The notes under the pieces were generated by a model. It ran no database searches, was not told the DNA's origin, and saw nothing but the letters and a program-made list of their open reading frames with translations. A DNA stretch of 64,000 nt from Anaeramoeba flamelloides (lineage: Eukaryota; Metamonada; Anaeramoebidae): contig JANTQA010000047.1 in assembly GCA_027625915.1 (NCBI GenBank), forward strand, positions 2,046,001-2,110,000. Reading direction: 5' to 3'. Of the stretch, positions 46,866 through 56,406 are shown one piece after another (the first letter of the stretch is position 1; every line of letters begins with the position of its first letter). The position numbers and the translations under genes were made by a program.

Positions 46866-48143
46866 CGTGTTATCATCAATTTTTTTTTTTTCAAATCAAA
46901 ATATTTTTTTTTCTAATTGAAAAAAAAATCCAAATATCTTTTTGTAACCAATGAGAATTGATATTTTTAGAGATCTAATTTGCTCTCATAATTAAACTTT
47001 TTGAAATAGAATTTATTTTTAAATAATTTGACTGTGCGCATGCTCTTGTAGTAGATATTTAATGTGATAAAATTTCAACTAATTAACTTTGTTTTTTATT
47101 CTGGAATATTGTTCCATTTAGGATTTTTATCTCGCCCAATATATAATCACAAAAAAGAACCAAATAAATAAATAAAGTTCACCAATTACAAGAGATGATT
47201 TTAAGACTATTGGTTAAAGTAAAAACAAGAAAATAAAGTGAAATTTTTAAATCATTTCAATTTCCAAAAAACTTTGAAAATTTAATATCTCATTTTTGAA
47301 ATTAAAACAGCTACAAAAAAGTTTTTTAGAAAACCTTGGTCTCTTTTTTGTTTTTTTTTTTGTATTTATTCAAATTGAAAGATTTGGTGGTTGTTGTAGA
47401 TTTTGGTGACAAGTTTGTTAATTTTTGATTGGAGTTAGTTCAAAAATAGGGTGATTGAACTCGGAAGGTTGTGGAACAATGATTTGGTAAAAACGATTTA
47501 TTGTAAATAATGTTTGGTTTGAAAAGTACAGTTTTGCTGAGATGTATTTTTCAGGAATACAAAATAAAAACCACAATTCAAAAAAAATGATCAACCCCTT
47601 AAAAAAAGTAACATAACAGATATTTACAAAAACAATACAAAAAATTTGAAAAAACACCAACAAAAAACACCAGCACAAGTTATTGAAATAACTGAAAAAG
47701 TTTTCATAATTCAACAACAGTGTTTTCTTTTTGAAGTTGTTAAACGCTTTTATGAGTACTTTTGAATTCTTTTCAGTTTTAGAAAATGTATCTTTTCTCG
47801 GTGATTAGCAAAACTTTATCGTGCCCACTGTTTTAAAAGGATGGAAAATTAAATAAAAGAAATAAAAAACAATTGTTTTTCAGAACATTTAGGGCATTAC
47901 AGTCTGATGGAAATAACGAGAAGGGATCTTTTTTGAAAAATGTTATTGAATTATTTAGAAAGATATTATAAAACACAAAAAAAGTTCGAATATTGGAGAA
48001 AAGCTGATGGTTTTTTGAAAAAAAATTTGATTAATTTTCAAGTTGTTGGTGTTGACATCTTTGGAAAAGTCACAATGGCAAAATTAATTGGAAAAAAAAT
48101 TGGAAATAGGAGAAAAAAGCCTCAAAAAGACAAGGATACTTAC

Positions 48144-48442
48144 AAAGCAAAGGAAATTGTTAAAAAGGCAGCAATGAACAAAATTGAAGCCAAGGATCCA
48201 ACGACATAATAAGTTGAGAGTTTAACATTTTTATTAAATGCCATACATAAAAGAATTATGAAATGGATAACCCTCAAAACACATTCAACCATAATTAACA
48301 AAATAAAAAATTTTTGATGGAGAAATGCTTTTGTTCGTTTGAAAAGAGAGATTGCACGAAATATGCAATAGCCCACAAGTGCCAAATATATCGGAATTAA
48401 TAAAGAAAACAGTATTACATCAGATTTTTGGGATTCGTTCAT
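48144..48442 (-). CDS. THH1/TOM1-like seven-helix membrane protein, exon 1
   Basis: It begins MNESQKSDVILFSLLIPI and encodes 99 codons plus two bases, then a consensus donor GTAAGT at 48143-48138. It contains helices 1-3: about residues 10-28, 43-67 and 77-99. The ATG at 48442 lies just before the first helix, consistent with an N-terminal tail outside the membrane and no signal peptide. Without splicing the frame stops two bases into the intron, so continuation is needed; the acceptor at 43500-43499 restores the frame and supplies the missing helices. The intron between them is about 4.6 kb, very long for a protist, and is repeat-laden. Neighbouring genes give no functional clue. Confidence 0.7.
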
Positions 48443-49968
48443 TTGCCAAAGATAAATTAAAGATTATGAAAAGTGAAAAAAAAAAAGAAAAAATGATTTG
48501 GTTTGTGAAAATTGAATGAATTTGAAACGAAATAAACAATTTTTTATCATTGATATTCTAAAAGAAATTTTTTTATTTCGAAATGAGTCAATTTGAAAAT
48601 ATTTCTCATCAGATGAGATTTTTTTAAAGTATTAACTATAAATTATGTTAAGCTCATGACTTTTAAGACAAATAATATATTCATTGACTTAAGGGATGAA
48701 CTTGAACCTTAGGTTTGTCCATAATAAAAGTGTGTTGTAATTGAGGGTGTAAATAATATTATCACATGGTTCGAATGGCTCTAAAAAATATATTATAAAT
48801 ATTATTGCACAATCAATAAATTATTGCATTTTTTTTACTAAGGATCACAAATAAAAATTATGTTATTGTTTTTTTTTCAATTCCTTTACCAGGTCAAAAA
48901 TAGAAACCCAAAATATTCGTATATTCCAGTATTTAATAATTGTGATCTAGAACTTTTAAAAGTAAATATTTTTTGAATTTTTTTCAATTTCAAAGATTAA
49001 CTCTATAATTATTAAAAACCCAAAACAAAGATTTATTATTATTGGTTCCTTTTTGATAAAGCTACTTATAGCACCAATATATTTCCAATATTTCAAAATA
49101 ATTGGGAAATTAGATTTATTAGTTAGTTATCTAATTTTTTAATAAATTTGAACTATTTAGTTCTATAATCTACATTTCGATACAAATTTAAGAAAGATAT
49201 TTTTCAACTTTATAGTCTCAATATTGATAATTCAACCTTTAAATTTGTTGCTAAATATAGATTTTTTTCTGAAATTGTTGGGTTTTTTACTAATCTAAGG
49301 ATCAGTTTTAATTGTTGGGATTAACAAAAAGTACTACTTTACTATTCAATTTTTTAGATACATTTGAAAGGAATGCAAACTAATGTGATTTACACCCAAT
49401 AAAAACTTGCTTTGATCTTAGAATTCTCTTTGGTAGACATTAATCCCTTCAACATAAAATTTTTTCACTTTGGATTTTTTCAGTAGAATTGCTGTTTTTG
49501 GCCAATATGTATATATTTTTTATATCAACACCAAAAAAAAAAAAGTTTGAAAAATACGACATAATACCAATATTCAAGATGGAATTTTAAGACCAAATTG
49601 AAAATAATAAGAACATGACTGATAAAAAATTTAACTTCAACCACGAAATCTGACTATTTGTACTTTTTGATTAATTTTTTTTGAAGAACGATCGTCAATA
49701 GTCATATCTTGGTTTGTATGAAATAAATATAGAAAAAGAATCCATTGCAACTATACCGCCAATATCGTCTCCTTGTTGAATCAAGAATTAAATCTCTCAT
49801 CAGGAAATGTTTTTATTTTTAAGAAAATTTAATTGGCATTATTATTTATTTATAAGGCCAATCATCTTATAACAGAAAACAAAAAGTAATGGTATTTTTA
49901 TTTCATCCATTTTAACAAAAAAATACCATAAAAATAGCAAAAATATAAAAAACAAAAAATTCAAAATC
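48443..49968. other. intergenic, no gene seen
   Basis: 1.5 kb between the 5' end of the THH1/TOM1-like gene and the 3' end of the NT-C2/DIL gene, both minus strand. AT-rich, with no repeat family members recognised. It should contain the promoter of the former. Confidence 0.5.
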
Positions 49969-52900
49969 TTAATTTTCTTGAAATACAGAAAAAAAACTTT
50001 GATCCATTTCTTCTTTAATTTGCATTGGCATTTGGACATGTTCCCAATATGAGCAATCAATTTTCAAAAGATCTATTTCGACTTCAAAATGAATATAGGG
50101 GTCTGGTTCTAATTTGTTGTCAAGCTTGTTTATTAAATTATTTTTCATTGCATGATGATAAAATTTATTAAGCATTTTATTATTTAAGGGTATTGGGTCC
50201 AAATCGTCTGGTGTAAAATTGCCTAAAACATGATAAATTTGATAGAAATTTAAAGAGTTGAACACTGTTTTATAAAGATTAAAATCGTTTAAATAATCCT
50301 TTACGATTACTTTGTTCATTAAAATCAAATCAACTAAATTTTTCAATGGGTTCAAATAGATTTTTGAATGGGACAAATTGTTTGTTTCCAACCATTTTTC
50401 GATTTTCAATACATGTTCTTTAATTTGAGCTGAATGCTCAATAGTACAGAATTTTTTTTTATGGAGTAATTCATGAATAATTGTTGAACTTATAAAATAT
50501 AACACTTGATTCAAAATTATAACTGACAAATTATTTAAACAGGAATTAGAATTAATGAATTGTAAAATTTCGTTCAAAATGTCGATGATAATTTTGACGT
50601 TATAGTTTAGTTCCTTAATAAATTTTGATTGATAATTGGATTTATTTCTTAAAAAGATCCGAATTAATCTAGGTTTTAAATAACTATAAATAGTGCTTAA
50701 AATCATTAAATAACTCTCCCTTAATAATTTTGTTAGTCTCCTTCTTAGAGATAATATTGAACTATTATTATTACAAGACTGATCATTAATCTTAACATCA
50801 TCATCGTTATTACCATTCAAATTTAAGTCATTTTTATGGCCACCTTCATCATCATCATCATCGTCGTCGTCGTCGTCGTCGTCATTATCATCATCATCAT
50901 CATCTCCATCATCATCACCATCACCATCATCATCATCTCCATCATCATCGTCTTCTTTTGAAATTTTTAAAATTTCTTGATCATTTTGCTCATATTTATT
51001 CTTCAATTGATTTTGATTTTCGTCAGCATCTTCAGCATCTTCTTCAATGCCCTCTTTATGATTTTTTTTTGTTTTATTAGCATAATCATCATCAAACATT
51101 TCATTATTATTATTATTTAAATGATTTCCGTTATTTTTTCTTCTAGTTTTTTTAAATAATATTATTTTTGTTAATTTTTTTGACAACAAATTAATTGAAA
51201 ATTGTTTTGGAAAGCGTTGTATTAAATCAATTAATAATCTAATAATAAACAGTATGTTAAAAAGTAACCAAAATAAATTCTTTCTATTATTCTGTTCAAT
51301 TTTGATTAGCAATTGAAGTGAATTTATAAAGGCGTCTAAAATTTGGCCATAGCCCTTTTCAAATGAATTACTATGTATTAAAAATTTTAAAATCAAACAG
51401 GCAGGAACCGGCAATTTTTGATTTTTGATCCCCTTCGAGAAATAAAATAATCGCTCCAACAGCCATTTTTCCTTTTCAATGATTTCATGGATTTTTAATT
51501 CGTGGTTTAATCTTAGCAATTCAATAAATAATTTTTTGATTGTTTGTCGTTCCTGATCGATAATATTTAGATTATCATTCTTTAAATAGATCTTTCTTAA
51601 TAAATTAGTCTTTGTAAAAATTATTTTATTTTTAATTAATCGATTTTCCTTTATTTCTTTTGGAATAATGATCTTTAATGGGTGACCATTTGATAAAACG
51701 TTATTTGCATCATCAAACTCGTCATCATCGCCATAATTATTAAATTTATTTTTATTATTATTATTATTGTTGTTATTTATAATTTTGGAATTTTTATTTT
51801 TTTTTTTAAATTTATTTTTTAAAAATAGTTTTAATTTCTTGTTTTTAGCATTATTGAAATAATTATTATTTTGAATATATTTGATTTTTTTTTTTAACTT
51901 GATTTTCTTTTCTCTATATAAGATCAATTGCAAATTATAATTATTGATTTTTTTTAGCATTATTGAAAATTTTAAATTCTCAATTTCCTGATATTGTTTT
52001 TTATTTTTATTTTTAATTAATTTAAATTTGTTTAGTTCATCAAATTTTAATTTTAACTCTTCACGTTTCCTTTTTAAATATTTTTTTTCTGTTTCATTTT
52101 TATTGCCAATCAATTGCATTAGCTTTTTTTTGTTTTCATTGTCATTTTCTTGGTTTATTTTTAAAAGTAATTTTTTTTCATGAATTTTTTGGGTTTCGTT
52201 TTTTAATTTAAGAATATTTTCTTTTTGTAATTGCATTTTTCCAAAATATTTTTTTTCAATCAATGAAATTTCCTTTTCATGAACTTGTAAAATTTTATTG
52301 CGCTCGTCATTTTTTTGCTGATTTAAATTTTTTATTACATTGCCCAATTCTTGAATTATTTGCTTTTTTGATCTAATCTCTTGTAATTCTGTTGTGATTT
52401 CTTTTTTAAATAGTTGCATTTTGGAAAAGACATTATCCAATTCAACTCTGGATTCATTTATTAATGACTTTTGTTCTAATGACTTTTGCAACGAATGCAC
52501 TTTCTCTTCCAGGACCGTTCGGAAGAAAACGACTATTAAATTTTTTTCAGTAATAAAGCTTTTTTTCATTTTTTGATTTTTATTAAGTGTTTCCAAATTT
52601 GTAATTTTCTTTAATTTTAATTTCTTTTTTAAAGAATTGAACGATTGGATATTTGTTTTGATATGTTTAATTTTTAATAATATTTGTTTTTTGCTTTGCG
52701 GCAGCCCTTCTAAGCAATTATTTAATTTCTCCATTGCTTTTACAATGTTCTCTTTTTCTTTATGGTTATCTTCAATTTCAATTTTATTCATAATTAATTC
52801 TTTTTCTAAGAAATTGTTTTTCGTTTCTTTTTGGGTAATTTCTTTTTTTTTCTCCTCAACTTTGAATTGTAAAATTTTTGATTTAACTTTAATATAATTT

Positions 52901-54780
52901 CTTTTGATGATATGATTCCTTTTCGCTTTTAATTCTTTTAATTCTTGTTGTTTGTATTCATATTTTGTTAATAAAATCTCATAGTTTGTTTTTTTATTAT
53001 TTACCCTTTCTTTTTCCATTTCAAATTTCGATTCTTGAAAAAGTAAATTTCGTTTTTTATTTTTGATCGTCTTTAATTGTCTTTTTAAAATTTTTTGTTT
53101 TTTTATTAATTCCATTTTGTTCTTCATTTTGAAATGAAGAATATTTTTTTTTAAATCACTTATTTTTTCCAAATTATTCAATACATTTTTATCAAGAATT
53201 TTTTCTTCAATTTTTTTTTCTTTTGATTTGATTGCCGATTTCTTTAAAACTTCAATTGTGTCTATTTTTTTTTCCAGATCCTCAATTAATTTTTTTGTAA
53301 TTTCCTCTTGTTTTTTTTTTTCTTTTTCCAATTCAATTTTTATTTCGTCTTCTTCTTCTTTTTCTTTCTCTTTCTCTTTTTGTTTTTCTTTGTCTTTTTG
53401 TTTTTCTTTGTCTTTTTCTTTTTCTTTTTCTTTCTTTATCATTTCCTTATTTTCTTCTTGTTTTTTTTTGATTGTTTTTTCTGTGTCCATTTCTTCTTCG
53501 ATTGAATGATCTGTATTCTCATTTTGTTTCTCATCCTCGCCCTCGCCCTCGCCCTCGTCCTCTTCCCCATCTTGCTCATTGTTTTTATTCCCATTATCAC
53601 CCTCATTAATTTTTTCTTTAGATTTCTTCTTTGGATCATTAAAAATCTCGTTTTGAGGAAGAATTGTTGGTGTTTTTCTTGGAGCACATTTTTTAAAAGT
53701 CATCTGTGAAACTGAGGTCAAAATTTCAAAAGACGTTGTAAAATCATCTTCTTCGTTGTTTTTATTTGATTTTTTTTTATTTAAAGTAAGTTTTTTGAAT
53801 TTGTTTGAGATTGAATATTTTCTTTTTCTTTTTTTCTTTCTTTCTCTTTTTTTATTTTTAAATTTGTTTTTTTCAATTTTTATCTTAATTTTCTGTTTGG
53901 GTTGGGTTTTTTTTCGGTTACTCTTGGGCTGTTTTTGATTGGCATTATTTTTTTTTACTTCCAAATTTATGTTGTTCAAGATATTATCATTCTCATATTC
54001 AGAATCAATTTCAGAATTTGCAGTGAAATCAGTATAATCTGTATAGTCCGTGTAGTCTGAATATGGAAGATCTTCGCTCTTTTCGTTTTTTTGGAGTGTT
54101 GTTGGTGTTGATCGTTTTTCAATTTTGTCTTGGTATTCAATTATTTTGTTCTTGATTTCCTTTTGTTGGAACAGCGGTGTAATCACAACCTTTGAAGGAT
54201 CTGCAACGTCAATGCACAACAAAATCGCGGGCTCCTTCCCTTCGAAGTTCATCTCCTCCAGAAAGGATTCAGAAATGACAGATTTTCTGAATTTTTTTGA
54301 GCCTCGCATCCGTTTGTTCTGGTGGTGCAAATCGAAAGAAATTAAGGAGAAAATTGGTCCCTTGCCACTTGCCAATTCAGACAATTCGAGAATGATCCTT
54401 CCAATCGTCTTATGTTTGTTTCTTCGGAAATGGCTATTTGCAAGAGAGCTTTTGGTTCGTGCTTTTTCTTTTTTTCTTTTTGTCATGCTCATCCTTTTTA
54501 AATTCGATCCCTTGTCGGACTTCAAAGAAAGCTTTAATGTCTTTTTTTCCCATTTCTCCTTTTTGTTATAATAAAATTTCGTTCGGAATTGCACCTCTTC
54601 ATCAAATTTGACAATTTTCTTCCGCCCAATATACGCCTTCTTCGTTTGGCCCTTCTCAGAGCCCTGCTGGTATGTGACAAAGATTAGGTTGTCGTTTAAT
54701 TTAACATTGCAGACACAGACAATACATAACCTTACAGCCATTAAGATTGATTTTTTGTTTAACCGCCGAAGGTGGCTCAT
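49969..54780 (-). CDS. NT-C2 / coiled-coil / DIL-domain protein
   Basis: 1603 residues in a single exon. Residues ~14-200 resemble the NT-type C2 domain of the EEIG1/EHBP1 family (RLCIVCVCNVKLNDNL; RKKIVKFDEEVQFRTKFYY; TIGRIILELSELA; a final hydrophobic strand LLCIDVAD), which binds membranes or endocytic partners. A basic and acidic low-complexity stretch follows, then roughly residues 440-1020 of Lys/Glu-rich coiled coil. From ~1120 to 1560 the sequence resembles a DIL (dilute) cargo-binding domain as in myosin V tails: HEIIEKEKWLLERLFYFSKG early and YQIYHVLGNFTPDDLDPIP near the end. No motor domain is present. It looks like a membrane-trafficking or cytoskeletal adaptor. A long Asp run interrupts the DIL region. 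ATG 54780 or the Met 14 codons later could be the start. Confidence 0.8.
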   Translation of the reverse strand: MSHLRRLNKKSILMAVRLCIVCVCNVKLNDNLIFVTYQQGSEKGQTKKAYIGRKKIVKFDEEVQFRTKFYYNKKEKWEKKTLKLSLKSDKGSNLKRMSMTKRKKEKARTKSSLANSHFRRNKHKTIGRIILELSELASGKGPIFSLISFDLHHQNKRMRGSKKFRKSVISESFLEEMNFEGKEPAILLCIDVADPSKVVITPLFQQKEIKNKIIEYQDKIEKRSTPTTLQKNEKSEDLPYSDYTDYTDYTDFTANSEIDSEYENDNILNNINLEVKKNNANQKQPKSNRKKTQPKQKIKIKIEKNKFKNKKRERKKKRKRKYSISNKFKKLTLNKKKSNKNNEEDDFTTSFEILTSVSQMTFKKCAPRKTPTILPQNEIFNDPKKKSKEKINEGDNGNKNNEQDGEEDEGEGEGEDEKQNENTDHSIEEEMDTEKTIKKKQEENKEMIKKEKEKEKDKEKQKDKEKQKEKEKEKEEEDEIKIELEKEKKKQEEITKKLIEDLEKKIDTIEVLKKSAIKSKEKKIEEKILDKNVLNNLEKISDLKKNILHFKMKNKMELIKKQKILKRQLKTIKNKKRNLLFQESKFEMEKERVNNKKTNYEILLTKYEYKQQELKELKAKRNHIIKRNYIKVKSKILQFKVEEKKKEITQKETKNNFLEKELIMNKIEIEDNHKEKENIVKAMEKLNNCLEGLPQSKKQILLKIKHIKTNIQSFNSLKKKLKLKKITNLETLNKNQKMKKSFITEKNLIVVFFRTVLEEKVHSLQKSLEQKSLINESRVELDNVFSKMQLFKKEITTELQEIRSKKQIIQELGNVIKNLNQQKNDERNKILQVHEKEISLIEKKYFGKMQLQKENILKLKNETQKIHEKKLLLKINQENDNENKKKLMQLIGNKNETEKKYLKRKREELKLKFDELNKFKLIKNKNKKQYQEIENLKFSIMLKKINNYNLQLILYREKKIKLKKKIKYIQNNNYFNNAKNKKLKLFLKNKFKKKNKNSKIINNNNNNNNKNKFNNYGDDDEFDDANNVLSNGHPLKIIIPKEIKENRLIKNKIIFTKTNLLRKIYLKNDNLNIIDQERQTIKKLFIELLRLNHELKIHEIIEKEKWLLERLFYFSKGIKNQKLPVPACLILKFLIHSNSFEKGYGQILDAFINSLQLLIKIEQNNRKNLFWLLFNILFIIRLLIDLIQRFPKQFSINLLSKKLTKIILFKKTRRKNNGNHLNNNNNEMFDDDYANKTKKNHKEGIEEDAEDADENQNQLKNKYEQNDQEILKISKEDDDDGDDDDGDGDDDGDDDDDDNDDDDDDDDDDDDEGGHKNDLNLNGNNDDDVKINDQSCNNNSSILSLRRRLTKLLRESYLMILSTIYSYLKPRLIRIFLRNKSNYQSKFIKELNYNVKIIIDILNEILQFINSNSCLNNLSVIILNQVLYFISSTIIHELLHKKKFCTIEHSAQIKEHVLKIEKWLETNNLSHSKIYLNPLKNLVDLILMNKVIVKDYLNDFNLYKTVFNSLNFYQIYHVLGNFTPDDLDPIPLNNKMLNKFYHHAMKNNLINKLDNKLEPDPYIHFEVEIDLLKIDCSYWEHVQMPMQIKEEMDQSFFSVFQEN
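50845..50960 (-). repeat. GAT/GAC codon repeat encoding poly-Asp
   Basis: About 35 codons of mainly GAT with a block of pure GAC and scattered Gly/Asn codons, encoding residues ~1273-1311 of the NT-C2/DIL protein. The pure triplet run near 50866-50885 suggests recent slippage. It lies in a loop within the DIL region. Confidence 0.85.
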
Positions 54781-55893
54781 TAGATCGGATCTTAATCTTT
54801 TTTGATGAAGATTGTTTGAAAAAGAGAAAAATCGGAAAAAATAATGATAAAAATTTGTTTTTTTTTTTGTTTATGTTGTTTTGGGATGAAATATTGTTAT
54901 TTCAATTTTTAAGAATACGTTGGTTCCAATTTACATTTTTTTCTTATTCAGGTCTTATATTTTTAAAAAATAAATAACATTTCTTTTTTGTTAATTTTTG
55001 GAACAGATAATGGGCTTTTTATTAATATACAAGTTCTATTCCCTTGAATTGAGATAAAATAAAAACACGAAAATACCAATTTTTGATTATTTGAATACCT
55101 AAAAAATTAATAACACTTTTCCTTTTTTCTTTACCTGACTGCATCTTAAAAACCAAGAATTCAATATCCTTTTGGTTTTTTCATTTTCATTTCCAAACAC
55201 CTTATATCCTGATTAAGAATAACTGACGATTAATTCTTGTCTTATTTGATAAGTTATGAAAGATATATTATTACTGCTATAGGGAAAAAATTAAAGAAGA
55301 GTTTTTTTTTGGGTTAAGGGAGAACTTAAGGACTATCTAAAAAAAGGCCATTTCTGGGGTATGGGGGGTTAAAACACCACTGTTTTAGACACTTTATCTT
55401 TTTCATTTCACCAGAAACCCAAAATTGATAATTTTTGCGAATTTTTTGCAAATTTTTTGCAATTTTTAGAACTCAAAAACAGTTTTTGAATTTTAATATT
55501 CTTTTGTCATTTTTTCAACGCAGCTAATTTTTAGCAACCTCAAAAAAATGAAAAAGAAATTGTTTTTTCCTTTTAAAGCCAAATTGACGATATTCAATTC
55601 CATCGTTTCCAACAAAAAGTGTTTTTTTTTGTAGAAAAGCACACATAAAAAATTTTTTACAAAAAAAGATCAGAACACATAAAATTTTTTTTACAAATAA
55701 GATCAAAAAAATTCTAAAAATAAAAGATGAAAAAATAAAAAAATAAAAAAAATTTTTTTCACATTTTGAGAAAAACAAACAATGAAAATGAATGACAAAT
55801 AAAAAACAAATCACTTCTAACTTTTACCCTTTTCATTTTAAATTATTTTTAAAATGACACAGAAAAATTTGCATTTCGATAAATGTAATGATC

Positions 55894-55987
55894 ATATCCC
55901 AACCATGTTCGTTCTAATTGAAGTATTGTCTTACAATCAATTTTTACGTCTGAAAATTGAAAGTTAGAACAAAAATGGTTGGGATAT
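55894..55987. repeat. 94-base inverted repeat
   Basis: The left end ATATCCCAACCATGTTCGTT is mirrored by AACAAAAATGGTTGGGATAT at the right, with TTCTAA/TTAGAA continuing inwards. It lies 160 bases before the larger palindrome at 56150. It may be a separate very short MITE. Confidence 0.6.
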
Positions 55988-56149
55988 GGTTTTCAGTAAT
56001 AGGTTTGCTAATGAGAATCTGATCTGTCAAAATTACCAATTCCTAAAAATCTGAAATTTGATGGTTCTTCTGGATACTAAGAAATAAAGACAACATTTCA
56101 CTCTTGTTTTAATCCCTGTAAAAGCAATAGTGGCCTTATTTTAGATAAT

Positions 56150-56406
56150 CCTTAAGGTTCACAATCCCTGAAATTTGAAAAAAGATTATCTTGTGTCAGT
56201 TTGTTACTACTTGTTAATTTGGCTCTTAGCTGATCGATCTTGTACTTGGTATGGGTTTTAATATTGGTTCAAAAATTCCCAAAATAAACCACTATTAAAT
56301 TCCATACCAAGTACAAGATCGATCAGCTAAGAGCCAAATTAACAAGTAGTAACAAACTGACACAAGATAATCTTTTTTCAAATTTCAGGGATTGTAAACC
56401 TCAAGG
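56150..56406. repeat. near-perfect palindrome with 105-base arms
   Basis: The arms 56150-56254 and 56302-56406 are inverted copies with only a few differences over 105 bases (CTGAAATTTGAAAAAAGATT, AGCTGATCGATCTTGTACTT and their complements). The spacer is 47 bases. The arm is also present once, diverged, at 4978-5085. High arm identity points to a recent event or ongoing gene conversion. Non-coding. Confidence 0.8.

Larger units (their letters stand above)
43499..48143 (-). other. long intron 1 of the THH1/TOM1-like gene
   Basis: 4645 bases between GTAAGT and AAATAG. It contains a family B MITE (44640-44810) and a long-TIR element arm split by about 1.25 kb of other sequence (45400-46865). 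Short open frames such as those near 47418-47717 and 47940-48209 have no recognisable content. Confidence 0.55.

Noticed and set aside
47418-47717. Minus-strand hydrophobic 99-codon frame
   Set aside because: It lies in the proposed intron. It is Phe/Ile/Cys-rich background without a clear start context or family resemblance.
47940-48209. Plus-strand 89-codon lysine-rich frame
   Set aside because: It overlaps exon 1 of the THH1/TOM1-like gene in antisense and otherwise lies in its intron. Composition is that of AT-rich background.
52394-54977. Antisense Phe/Ser-rich frames under the NT-C2/DIL gene
   Set aside because: They mirror Lys/Glu-rich coiled-coil codons and have no independent support.
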